Source: a bacterium SCSIO 12844 (GTDB lineage Bacteria; Pseudomonadota; Gammaproteobacteria; Francisellales; Francisellaceae). Taken from it: DNA of 64,000 nt. Location: the NCBI GenBank assembly GCA_024397935.1, contig CP073743.1, positions 248,001-312,000 on the forward strand. The letters are read 5' to 3'. The position numbers were made by a program, and so were the translations under genes. Below, piece after piece: positions 26,199-38,714 of this stretch (position 1 is its first letter; every line of letters begins with the position of its first letter). The notes under the pieces were generated by a model. It saw only the letters and a program-made list of their open reading frames with translations. It was not told the DNA's origin and did not search any database.

Positions 26199-27911
26199 AT
26201 GACTAAGCGATTTGTATTTAAGCGCAATTTAGAAACAGGTGAAATGTGGGTTGAAACAGATTTAACAGGAAAAAGTTTATTAACCTTAGCTTCATTAAAC
26301 AAAGGTACGGCATTTAGTGAGAGCGAACGTTGGGAATTTAATTTAAAAGGTAAATTACCTTATCAAGTAGAGTCAATTGAAGAACAAAAGGCAAGAGCCT
26401 ACCAACAATTTTGTGGCTTTACAACCAATTTGGATAAGCATATTTATCTAAAAAGCTTGCATGACCAAAATGAAACTTTATTCTATCGTTTAGTTCGAGA
26501 TCACTTAGGCGAGATGTTGCCAATTATTTATACGCCAACAGTGGGTGAAGCTGTTCAGCGTTACAGTCAGACTTATCGACGTCCACGAGGACTCTATATT
26601 GCTTACCCGGATCGACATAAGATTCGTGATCTATTAAAAAATAGAACCAATGCTGATGTTGATATTATTGTTGCATCAGATGCTGAAGGTGTTTTAGGTA
26701 TTGGTGATCAAGGCGTTGGTGGAATTGAAATCCCTGTTGCAAAATTGATGGTTTATACACTTTGTGCAGGATTAAATCCAGGGCGATATTTACCCATTTT
26801 CTTAGATGCTGGGACTAATAATCAAGCGTTATTAGAAGACCCATTATATTTGGGCTGGCGCCATAAACGCGTCTGTGGTGAAGCTTATGATGAAATGGTG
26901 GCGCTTTTTGTTGAAGCAGTAAAAGAAGAGATGCCCAATACATTTTTACATTGGGAAGACTTTGGTAGAGATAATGCTAGAAAAAACCTTGAACTCTATC
27001 AAGATGAAATTTGTAGTTTTAATGATGATATGCAAGGTACCGCAGCAGTTGCAATCTCAGCGCTATTAAGTGCTTCGAAAAAAGCAAACATTGATTTTAC
27101 CGATCAGAGAATTGTTATTTTTGGTGCTGGTACGGCAGGGATTGGTATTGCTGATGAAATTGTAGAAGTGATGATGCGTTATGGGTTAACAAAAGAGCAA
27201 GCATATCAAAAATTTTGGTGTTTAGATCGCCAAGGCCTAATTACAGAGCAGACTGATAATGTCGATTTTCAAATGCCTTATTGCCGTAGCACAGATGAGG
27301 TAGCATTATTTAAACGCAGTGCAGATGGCAAAATTTTATTAGAAGAAGTTGTAGAGCAAGTAAAGCCAACAACCTTAATTGGCTGCTCAGGTGTGCCAGG
27401 GGCATTCAGTGAAAAAACCATTCGCTTAATGGCTGAGTATAATAAAGCACCGATTATTATACCGCTGTCAAACCCAACTGATCGCTGTGAGGCATTACCT
27501 CAAGATATTATACGTATTACAGAAGGGCGAGCCTTAATTGCAACAGGAAGCCCATTTAAACCTGTCGGTTATAAAGGTGTGATCTATCGTATTGCTCAAT
27601 GTAACAATGCATTGGTATTTCCTGGGATTGGCTTAGGTGTTGTTGCATTAAAGTGTAAGCGGCTAACTCAAGAGATGCTATGGGCTGCTTGTAAAGCCCT
27701 TGCAAATTACCCCATACAAGACTCTGCAATCTTGCCAAGTTTGAATGAGGCTTATACGGTTAGTCGTCAAGTTGCATTTGCCGTAGGTCATCAGGCTATC
27801 ACAGATAAAGTAACTTCATTTGAGGCTGGAAGTGACATTTGGCATTTGATAAATAATGCTACTTGGGAGCCAAAATATTATTCTTACAAAAAAGTTAACA
27901 AAATTAGTTGA
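26199..27911 (+). CDS. maeA: NAD-dependent malic enzyme (MaeA type), copy 1
   Basis: Malic enzyme decarboxylates malate to pyruvate, making NADH or NADPH. The 570 residues have the malic signature FNDDMQGTAAV, the N-terminal LPIIYTPTVGEAVQRYSQTYRRPRG, the VIFGAGTAGIGIAD Rossmann loop and the conserved FLHWEDFGRDNA. The size fits the large MaeA (SfcA) group. A second, diverged copy lies at 55669-57375. Its stop codon lies inside the -35 box of the rRNA operon promoter. Confidence 0.94.
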   Translation: MTKRFVFKRNLETGEMWVETDLTGKSLLTLASLNKGTAFSESERWEFNLKGKLPYQVESIEEQKARAYQQFCGFTTNLDKHIYLKSLHDQNETLFYRLVRDHLGEMLPIIYTPTVGEAVQRYSQTYRRPRGLYIAYPDRHKIRDLLKNRTNADVDIIVASDAEGVLGIGDQGVGGIEIPVAKLMVYTLCAGLNPGRYLPIFLDAGTNNQALLEDPLYLGWRHKRVCGEAYDEMVALFVEAVKEEMPNTFLHWEDFGRDNARKNLELYQDEICSFNDDMQGTAAVAISALLSASKKANIDFTDQRIVIFGAGTAGIGIADEIVEVMMRYGLTKEQAYQKFWCLDRQGLITEQTDNVDFQMPYCRSTDEVALFKRSADGKILLEEVVEQVKPTTLIGCSGVPGAFSEKTIRLMAEYNKAPIIIPLSNPTDRCEALPQDIIRITEGRALIATGSPFKPVGYKGVIYRIAQCNNALVFPGIGLGVVALKCKRLTQEMLWAACKALANYPIQDSAILPSLNEAYTVSRQVAFAVGHQAITDKVTSFEAGSDIWHLINNATWEPKYYSYKKVNKIS

Positions 27912-27935
27912 CAAAGCCTACAGAATCGGTAGAAT
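27908..27935 (+). promoter_or_regulatory. probable sigma-70 promoter of the rRNA operon
   Basis: A perfect TTGACA at 27908-27913 is followed after 16 bp by TAGAAT at 27930-27935, then a C-rich discriminator (TCACCC). The TGA stop of the malic enzyme gene is inside the -35 hexamer. Transcription should start near 27942, roughly 90 bases before the 16S 5' end. A second promoter further upstream, within the malic enzyme gene, cannot be excluded. Confidence 0.7.
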
Positions 27936-27988
27936 TCACCCTTGTCGCCTGAGAGTGGTCAGCGGCAAAGATGGTTAAAAAATAGATT

Positions 27989-28013
27989 GATATGTAGACA
28001 CTTACGTTCTTGT
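27989..28013 (+). other. 5' arm of 16S RNase III processing stem
   Basis: The segment TATGTAGACACTTACGTTCTT ahead of the 16S gene is closely complementary to the segment at 29587-29614 after it, with one bulge and few mismatches. This is the usual long stem that loops out pre-16S rRNA for RNase III cleavage. It supports the annotated 16S ends. Confidence 0.75.
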
Positions 28014-28032
28014 CAATAAATTACAGAGATAC

Positions 28033-29575
<1,543 letters not shown>

Positions 29576-29586
29576 AAGGTAAAAAT

Positions 29587-29614
29587 ACAAAAGAACGTTA
29601 AGTGTTTACATATG
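29587..29614 (+). other. 3' arm of 16S RNase III processing stem
   Basis: ACAAAAGAACGTTAAGTGTTTACATAT pairs with the 5' arm at 27989-28013, bracketing the 16S gene for RNase III processing. Confidence 0.72.
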
Positions 29615-29641
29615 AAACTGTTATGTCTTGAAGAAGAATTT

Positions 29642-29718
<77 letters not shown>

Positions 29719-29719
29719 T

Positions 29720-29795
29720 GGGGCCATAGCTCAGCTGGGAGAGCGCCTGCTTTGCACGCAGGAGGTCAGGAGTTCGATCCTCCTTGGCTCCACCA
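29720..29795 (+). tRNA. tRNA-Ala (UGC) in the 16S-23S spacer
   Basis: The cloverleaf starts GGGGCCATAGCTCAGCTGGG, has anticodon TGC in CTGCTTTGCACGCAG and ends with encoded CCA. It starts only one base after the tRNA-Ile CCA, so the pair is processed from a single precursor. Confidence 0.97.
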
Positions 29796-29817
29796 AATTA
29801 TTTCAAGAGTTTAATAT

Positions 29818-29829
29818 TGATCTTTAACA
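29818..29829 (+). promoter_or_regulatory. boxA-like antitermination site before 23S
   Basis: TGATCTTTAACA closely matches the E. coli rRNA boxA TGCTCTTTAACA and lies just before the 23S gene, where a second boxA is normally found. It would bind NusB-S10 to prevent premature termination. Confidence 0.65.
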
Positions 29830-29845
29830 ATTTAGTTTACTGATA

Positions 29846-32740
<2,895 letters not shown>

Positions 32741-32778
32741 CAGTAGACTAGATTGTTAAGGGTCAAACCTAAAAAGTT

Positions 32779-32896
32779 TCCCGGTGAGTATAGCGAGTGT
32801 GAACCACCTGATTCCATGCCGAACTCAGAAGTGAAACCACTTTGCGCCGATGATAGTGTGGCAGTTGCCATGTGAAAGTAGGGCATTACCGGGGAT
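32779..32896 (+). rRNA. rrf: 5S ribosomal RNA
   Basis: The core CCATGCCGAACTCAGAAGTG and GCGCCGATGATAGTGTGG are diagnostic, and the terminal stem pairs CCCGGTGA with TTACCGGG. It is the last gene of the rRNA operon, with no tRNA after it. Confidence 0.97.
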
Positions 32897-32903
32897 TTAA
32901 TTC

Positions 32904-32932
32904 AAAAAGCCTCCTTCATTGGGGGCTTTTTT
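32904..32932 (+). terminator. intrinsic terminator of the rRNA operon
   Basis: AAAAGCCTCC pairs with GGGGGCTTTT around a five-base loop, with one G-U pair, followed by more T residues. It sits 8 bp after the 5S gene and ends the operon. Confidence 0.93.
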
Positions 32933-33030
32933 GGTTCTGAAAGAAATTATAAAAAATCAATGAATCTCATTTAAATTCAGCTTATAATTAGCCATAAGAA
33001 ATGGTTAATTTAATTAACAGGATGAATATT

Positions 33031-33477
33031 GTGAAAAAATTTTTGCAAAGCCTATTATTGGCTCTAGTGGTCGTTATTTCTTTTATTATAAGTGCTTGTA
33101 GTTCAAATACAGGTGTAAGCAATTATGACATTAATCAAGCAATGACGGGTATTCCGCCAGATGTAAAACAACAGCTTGGTGATTTTAAGTTTTATTTTGG
33201 TAAATCTGCTGGTTGGAGCGCTAAAGAATTAGGTCCAGTTAAGACTTCTCTAAGAACCAATGCATTTGCAAAAAATCCACAAGTTTCTTGTAATCGCGTT
33301 TTCTATTCTGCTTTAATTAGTCTTAAGAAACAGGCGCAGAAATTAGGTGGTAATGCCGTTGCAAATATTCAATCTAACTGGAAAGATAATAAAGTATCCA
33401 GTAAGGCGACATATGTTTGTGATAATGGATTATGGATGTCAGGTGTGGCACTGACAGGTACTGCTGTTAAAGAATAA
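33031..33477 (+). CDS. small lipoprotein, conserved family of unknown function
   Basis: I start at the GTG at 33031 since AGGA lies at the right distance; ATGs at 33001 and 33022 have no spaced ribosome site. The N-terminus is a lipoprotein signal with lipobox IISAC. The rest shows VKTSLRTNAFAKNPQVSCNRVFYSALISLKKQAQKLGGNAVANIQSN in pieces, a pattern seen in a widespread small family often mislabelled as an excinuclease subunit. Two cysteines (QVSC, TYVC) may form a disulfide. It probably sits in the outer or inner membrane facing the periplasm. It precedes sppA, so co-transcription is likely. Confidence 0.8.
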   Translation: MKKFLQSLLLALVVVISFIISACSSNTGVSNYDINQAMTGIPPDVKQQLGDFKFYFGKSAGWSAKELGPVKTSLRTNAFAKNPQVSCNRVFYSALISLKKQAQKLGGNAVANIQSNWKDNKVSSKATYVCDNGLWMSGVALTGTAVKE

Positions 33478-33522
33478 TAGGATTAATGTAATTAAGCTAA
33501 TATGACAAGGAATGTTAATTAG

Positions 33523-34488
33523 ATGTTTGGGGAACATAAGTCAAAATCAAAAGATAAACTAGAGAGACAAATTTTAGAAACATTAGTCTTGCAAACCCTA
33601 AAAGAGCAAAGGCGCAAGCGGCGTTGGGGAATTTTCTTTAAGTTTATTATTGTTATATTACTTATTATTCTAATTGTTGGAATTTTTTGGCCATCAAGTT
33701 ATAGCCCTAAGAGTAATCCTAATAAGCCGCATATTGCCTATGTTAGTATTGATGGCATTATTATGGAGGGCTTAAATGCCAATGCAGATGATATTATTTA
33801 TGGTTTAGAGCATGCATTTGAAGATAAGTATTCTAAAGCTGTAGTCGTTGAAATTAATAGTCCTGGTGGCTCACCTGTTCAGTCAGATGAAGTTTATCAA
33901 GCGATGAGGCAATTGGAGAAAGCTTATCCAGATAAACCATTGTATGCAGTCTGTACGGATGTTTGTGCATCAGGTGGTTATTATATTGCTTCAGCAGCTG
34001 ATGAAATTTATGTTAATCCAATGACTATATTAGGCTCTATCGGTGTTAGAGCAGATGGCTTTGGTTTTGTTGAAACATTACAAAAACTTGGTATAACAAG
34101 AAGGCTTTTTACAGCAGGAAAAGATAAAGACTTTTTAGATCCTTTTAAACCATTAAATCAACAACAGGTAGAAGCTTTAGATAAAATGCTGACACAAACC
34201 CATCAAGTTTTTATTGATAGAGTTAAACAAGGCAGAGGTAAGCGTCTGAATTTATCACAATCAGCGGTTTTATTTTCTGGACAACCTTTTAGTGGTATTG
34301 AAGGAAAACGTTATGGTTTAGCCGACGGTTTTATGTCATTACGTCAATTGGCAATGCAAAAGTATAAATTAGATAATATTGTTGATTATACCTATTATAA
34401 GAGTCCTATAGAGCAATTATTAATGAAAGTATCAACTTCATTAATGTATAAAGCGATGCTTTCTTCATCTTTACAGTTGCGTTTTTAG
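33523..34488 (+). CDS. sppA: signal peptide peptidase SppA, S49 family
   Basis: The protein has a charged cytoplasmic start, one membrane helix (about residues 38-60), and an S49 protease domain with INSPGGSPVQSDEVYQAM and the nucleophile region CASGGYYIASAADEIY, then GSIGVRADGFGF. At 321 residues it is the short, single-domain form. Such proteases degrade signal peptides in the membrane. The start ATG at 33523 has only a weak AAGGAA ribosome site further upstream. Confidence 0.92.
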   Translation: MFGEHKSKSKDKLERQILETLVLQTLKEQRRKRRWGIFFKFIIVILLIILIVGIFWPSSYSPKSNPNKPHIAYVSIDGIIMEGLNANADDIIYGLEHAFEDKYSKAVVVEINSPGGSPVQSDEVYQAMRQLEKAYPDKPLYAVCTDVCASGGYYIASAADEIYVNPMTILGSIGVRADGFGFVETLQKLGITRRLFTAGKDKDFLDPFKPLNQQQVEALDKMLTQTHQVFIDRVKQGRGKRLNLSQSAVLFSGQPFSGIEGKRYGLADGFMSLRQLAMQKYKLDNIVDYTYYKSPIEQLLMKVSTSLMYKAMLSSSLQLRF

Positions 34489-34534
34489 ATAAAGCTCGTT
34501 AAGCTTGATAGATTTTAATGAATTCGTATAATTT

Positions 34535-35569
34535 ATGTTTGATTGGCAAAAATTAATAAATGAGCATGATAATTTACAAAAAAAGCTTTCTAAATTACCT
34601 CTAAAGCTAAATTCTAAAGCTAAGTCATATCATGTAAATCATTATGATGTAATATTTGAAAATCATTTATTTAAACTAAGATATTATTGTGGAAATTCTC
34701 AAAAAACCAATCAAATAGCTTTGTGTGTGTATTCATTGATAAATACAGTTGATATCTTGGATTTTTCAGAAGATGTTTCTTTCGTTGGCTCATTAAAAAA
34801 AAACTATTGCGCACTATATGTAATTGAGTGGAAGCAAGCTTTAGATGAGCCAATATTTCATAGTCTTGAAAACTACATTATTCAAAGCCTCAATTTGGCA
34901 ATTGATATTATTTTAGATCAAGATAAGAAAAATCAAATTGATTTATTTGGTATATGCCAAGGTGGTGTTTTTGCCTTGGTTTATACAGCAATATACCCAA
35001 ATAAAATTAATAGACTGATACTTTTGATGACACCAATTGATCATAAGTCTCTTTATCAACAAGCATTGTTACTTGAGTTTTGTACATTGGCTAGTGATAA
35101 TAATAAGTCAAAGATAATTTCTAAAGAATCGGTAAAGCATTATTTTGCATCATTAAGGCCATTAAAGCACTATTTAGGACGTAATGTAGATATAGCATTG
35201 GCATCTTATCAGAAAAGAAAAAAATTATTAGCGATCGATAGTTGGTTGAATCAACCAATGCCATTATCGATTAGTGTTTTTAAAGAATATTATCATAAGA
35301 TTATTAAAGAGAATCGATTAACTTTAGGTGGTTTGAGTATTGGTAGCTATAAGGTTAGTTTGAGTAATATCAATTGTCCAATTATTAATGTATATGCGAT
35401 TTATGATCAGTTAGTTCCATTAGAAAGTAGTAATAATTTGGCCTTATATATTAAGTCTTCTTATTATGAAATTAGATTAAATACTGGTCATATTGGTATT
35501 TTTATTCAAAAGCGATACCTTAATCAATTTATTAAAAAATATGAAAATATTTTAGACTCATTTAGTTAG
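34535..35569 (+). CDS. phaC: PhaC-like poly(3-hydroxyalkanoate) synthase (class III type), no PhaE nearby
   Basis: This 344-residue alpha/beta hydrolase has the lipase-like box GICQGG with nucleophile Cys141, plus Asp291 (YDQLVPLESS) and His319 (TGHIGIF), the Cys-Asp-His triad of PHA synthases. The serine-to-cysteine change and length (class III PhaC is about 355) argue for PhaC rather than a general esterase. Class III enzymes need PhaE, but no phaE, phaA, phaB or phasin gene is next to it. The N-terminus is diverged and AT-rich. It could use a distant partner or have another acyl-transfer role. Confidence 0.78.
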   Translation: MFDWQKLINEHDNLQKKLSKLPLKLNSKAKSYHVNHYDVIFENHLFKLRYYCGNSQKTNQIALCVYSLINTVDILDFSEDVSFVGSLKKNYCALYVIEWKQALDEPIFHSLENYIIQSLNLAIDIILDQDKKNQIDLFGICQGGVFALVYTAIYPNKINRLILLMTPIDHKSLYQQALLLEFCTLASDNNKSKIISKESVKHYFASLRPLKHYLGRNVDIALASYQKRKKLLAIDSWLNQPMPLSISVFKEYYHKIIKENRLTLGGLSIGSYKVSLSNINCPIINVYAIYDQLVPLESSNNLALYIKSSYYEIRLNTGHIGIFIQKRYLNQFIKKYENILDSFS

Positions 35570-35687
35570 TTTTAGCATATTTATATATGAACTAAGTTGA
35601 ATTATTATTCAAAATAAATAAAATATATTTTAATTTATATATATGTATTTATATAAAGGTAAATTAATTAAAAATGGAGTTTTAAAT

Positions 35688-36017
35688 ATGGACTATATAG
35701 ATCAAAAGCGAATTGAGGCAAATCAACTAAATGTGACAGTAGCTTATTTATTATGGTTGTTTTTAGGTTACTTTGGTGCGCATCGGTTTTACTGTAAAAA
35801 GCCACATGCAGTGACAATTTTAGTATTAGAAATTATTGGCTTAATTAGTTTATTTGTTGCTATAGGGATTATTCCTTTAATGATTGTTTTAGTTTGGTGG
35901 GTTATTGATACAACTAAAATCCAAAAATGGGTAAGTCAATATAACCTTGGTCTTGTTGAACAATTTCATTTAAATGCAGCTAATAAAACATACCAACCAA
36001 TGCCATCTAATTCCTAA
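35688..36017 (+). CDS. TM2-domain membrane protein
   Basis: I start at the ATG at 35688 because a GGAG site lies about 11 bases upstream; a frame from 35643 adds residues with no ribosome site. The core LWLFLGYFGAHRFYCKKP followed by a long hydrophobic segment and WWVIDTTKI is the TM2 domain, two helices joined by a short turn. The function of TM2 proteins in bacteria is not settled. The C-terminal tail is polar (about 25 residues). It lies between phaC and the converging RhaT-like gene. Confidence 0.88.
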   Translation: MDYIDQKRIEANQLNVTVAYLLWLFLGYFGAHRFYCKKPHAVTILVLEIIGLISLFVAIGIIPLMIVLVWWVIDTTKIQKWVSQYNLGLVEQFHLNAANKTYQPMPSNS

Positions 36018-36025
36018 TATATTAA

Positions 36026-37015
36026 TTAGTGAGATAGGCTAATAAGAATAATTGCAACAATTAAAACGATGATACTGATGAATCGATAAAATTTATGTAA
36101 TAGTGAAAGTTGTTTTACTCTATCAAAAATTATTCCCCAAACTTGTGATGTTAAAATGATTGTTATCATTAAAATTGGCCAGCCATCAATGATTTCAGTT
36201 TGCGTAAATAAACTCATGCCAAGGCTATAAAGAATTAATGACCCACTAAAACATAGGCCCATCATTGCAATTAAAGTTAGTGGTATTGGACTTAATAGTT
36301 TGATTGATGGTAAGTGATTTAAATTTAGTAAGTGATTTTTTTTATAACGTATTAGAAAGCCTATAAACATAGGAATAGCAGCAATAGATAAAAATAATGG
36401 CCAGTACCAATAGCTATTAGTTGAATTAACAAAACTATGTGAATGATTACTAACAATGATAAATGAAATATTTTGTAAGCCACTGGCGATGCCTGCAAAT
36501 AATGCTAATAACCAGCAAAGTTGTGTGTTTTGATTTGGCCTATTTTTATATAATTTTTTTTGCTGAAGGTGGTTAAGTTTATAATTTATCCATAAGCTAA
36601 GTAAGATAAGTATGATGGCAATACAAATTAAGTTACCACGATAGCTAAAAAGCATCGATTGATAACCAATAACAAAAAGAGAACCTAGAATAACACCAAT
36701 GCCTAAATTTACCGCAAAACTTGCAGCAATGCCTATCTTATCAATGGCATAAAAAAAGCAGACTTGTCCAATTCCAAAAATTAAACCACTCACTATTAAT
36801 AGACTTAAATTATAAATCCCAATGGAGTAGTAAAGATTAATTGATTTGGGATAGATAACGAGTAATAGTAACCAAGGAATCAAAATTAATCCAATTGCTG
36901 TATAATACAACCAGATTTGTTCATTATTATGGTGCTTGATAAAGCGTGAAGGAATAACAAATGAGCCATTTAATAAACCACCTAATAGAATAGATAGAAA
37001 TCCTAGAGCGTACAC
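36026..37015 (-). CDS. RhaT-like drug/metabolite-superfamily transporter
   Basis: The protein has about ten membrane helices and opens with SILLGGLLNGSFVIPSRFIKHH, resembling the start of the L-rhamnose-proton symporter RhaT (GGxxNGSF). GIGQVCFFYAIDKIGIAASFAVNLGIGVILGSL in parts matches the fourth to fifth helix area. No rhamnose genes are present. The nearby HTH-ATPase regulator, NagA-like deacetylase and DSD1-type enzyme suggest that an amino sugar or related compound could be the substrate, which is inference. Confidence 0.8.
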   Translation of the reverse strand: MYALGFLSILLGGLLNGSFVIPSRFIKHHNNEQIWLYYTAIGLILIPWLLLLVIYPKSINLYYSIGIYNLSLLIVSGLIFGIGQVCFFYAIDKIGIAASFAVNLGIGVILGSLFVIGYQSMLFSYRGNLICIAIILILLSLWINYKLNHLQQKKLYKNRPNQNTQLCWLLALFAGIASGLQNISFIIVSNHSHSFVNSTNSYWYWPLFLSIAAIPMFIGFLIRYKKNHLLNLNHLPSIKLLSPIPLTLIAMMGLCFSGSLILYSLGMSLFTQTEIIDGWPILMITIILTSQVWGIIFDRVKQLSLLHKFYRFISIIVLIVAIILISLSH

Positions 37016-37091
37016 AATAGCTTAATCCATTAATTAAAATTTAGATAAATGTACCCTAGATCATTTACTATGGCTAGTTTTTTTTAAAAGT

Positions 37092-37325
37092 TTACTGTGT
37101 ACTTAATTGTCCGCAAATATAAGCAATTTTAACAATATCTTCTTTAGAATATAGTTTATATTCATCAGAAAATAATATATCCGACGGTTTTTTATGAAAT
37201 GTTTTATTTGTTTCGACATCCATAATATGAAGACTTGTAATGTTATCAGCAATAATTTGATAGCGGTTGTTTACTTCACGATGGTTTAACGATATTTGTT
37301 TGTTACAGTTAAGCTCGGTGTTCAT
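37092..37325 (-). CDS. small hypothetical protein (77 aa)
   Basis: A 77-residue frame with an AAGGAAA ribosome site at the right spacing ahead of the ATG at 37325. The protein is polar, with two cysteines (residue 7 and near the C-terminus), and begins MNTELNCNKQISLNHREVNN. There is no signal peptide, no membrane segment and no motif I know. It lies 66 bp beyond the RhaT-like gene start, in a gap that also holds the regulator's upstream region. Confidence 0.55.
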   Translation of the reverse strand: MNTELNCNKQISLNHREVNNRYQIIADNITSLHIMDVETNKTFHKKPSDILFSDEYKLYSKEDIVKIAYICGQLSTQ

Positions 37326-37580
37326 AGAAAGTTTCCTTACTGTCCTATCAATGTTTCATATTTTGATCGTTTCATATATTAGACACATTATGCTTTATTT
37401 TGATAAATGTCAATTCTGCCATATAAAATATTTTTGAATTTTAAGTTATCTATTTATAAAGTGATTTAAGGTGAGTTAATGTGTATTTGATAATTGATAT
37501 GTTCTAAGGTAAACTGGCGTGTATTTTTGAATAAGATGATGTCAAGTTTAATATCATAAAGAGCTTTAAGGATGGTTTGC

Positions 37581-38714
37581 GTGACGAATGAGGAAGTAGT
37601 GCTTAATAATATAAAATTGTTAATGAATGCGAAAGGTTGGTCATTGCGAACGCTTGCTGCACAAAGTGGCATGAGTCCAGGAAATTTAAGTAAAGTTTTA
37701 CAAGGTTCGGTAAAGCTATCATTACCTGCAGCAATTAAAATAGCAGAAGCAATGGATGTTGATTTGCAAAACAAATTGTTGAAAGGTGTAAAGACTTATT
37801 CAACTGAGGATAGTGTATCAAAGAAATATAGTATTGGTATAGTTTCAATCAATAATCGAAGATTAACAAGTATTTTAGATTCTAAAGGAAATCAAAAAAG
37901 TGAATCAGTATTATCTGGTGGGCTTGATTTGGTTGATGAGTCTGCTGAATTAATTCAATTAGTTCAAGAAGCAATTAATGATGCCTGGGTTAAAATTAAA
38001 ACAAAATCATCTTTTAACCCTTCAGAGATTAAGCTTAAGTTAGTCATTCAATCTTATGAATTTGTTGAAAAGCGTAAGAAATTTTTATTATTAGCACACA
38101 AATATTTTAATGATGTAATTATTTTGCCTGATTGGGCAATTACTCTGCTTGCTGCATTTGATGGTTCTGAAGGTATCTCACTTGTTGTTGATAAAGGTGT
38201 ATCGCTTTCCTATTTACATGATAGTTATTTAAAAAAAATGGGTGGCTGGAAATATCCTGTTTATGATCTTGGTGGTGAAAATTGGCTAGGTGTTGAAACC
38301 ATTAAGCATACGATAGAAGCGATTGAAGATTATGTGCCTATGTCAGATCTGGCAAATAATGTTCTTTCAAAATTTAATGGTAAAATTGAACATATTACAG
38401 AGACATGTCATTTAAGTAATGATGCAGATATTTATTGTATGTTCTCTGAGATATTGTTACGTGCCTATTATACAGGTGAAGCGATGGCTCAACAGATTGT
38501 TGAAAAAGGTGCTAATCATATTAAGCGTATGGTTGATCTAGCCGATAAGCGAACAGGTTGTCAGCTGCCGATTACATTAAATGGATCATTAGCAAGGCTT
38601 TATAAGCCGTATCTCGATAGTGCTCGTATATTTGAAGTGGCACCGACAAAAAATTTAAGCGAACTATTAGCAGAAATAGATGAGGAGAAGCTTAGTTTAT
38701 ATCACTTCAGCTAA
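37581..38714 (+). CDS. HTH (XRE) domain fused to BadF/BadG-type sugar-kinase ATPase domain
   Basis: Residues about 9-63 form an XRE/Cro helix-turn-helix (SLRTLAAQSGMSPGNLSKVLQG). From about residue 82 on is an ASKHA-fold ATPase of the BadF/BadG/N-acetylglucosamine-kinase type: VVDKGVSLSYL resembles the GTGS phosphate loop, and MGGWKYPVYDLGGENWLG matches the family's GGWG-x-LGDEGSG-x-LG motif in degraded form. The phosphate loop lacks the Thr-Gly pair, so catalysis may be lost and sugar sensing kept. The likely start is the GTG at 37581, since AAGGA is too close to the ATG at 37572. It overlaps the converging nagA-like gene by 18 bp. Confidence 0.78.
   Translation: MTNEEVVLNNIKLLMNAKGWSLRTLAAQSGMSPGNLSKVLQGSVKLSLPAAIKIAEAMDVDLQNKLLKGVKTYSTEDSVSKKYSIGIVSINNRRLTSILDSKGNQKSESVLSGGLDLVDESAELIQLVQEAINDAWVKIKTKSSFNPSEIKLKLVIQSYEFVEKRKKFLLLAHKYFNDVIILPDWAITLLAAFDGSEGISLVVDKGVSLSYLHDSYLKKMGGWKYPVYDLGGENWLGVETIKHTIEAIEDYVPMSDLANNVLSKFNGKIEHITETCHLSNDADIYCMFSEILLRAYYTGEAMAQQIVEKGANHIKRMVDLADKRTGCQLPITLNGSLARLYKPYLDSARIFEVAPTKNLSELLAEIDEEKLSLYHFS

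Noticed and set aside
37016-37571. Gap between the RhaT-like and HTH-ATPase genes as a mobile-element remnant
   Set aside because: It contains only one 77-codon frame with a good ribosome site and AT-rich spacer, with no inverted repeats or transposase fragment.
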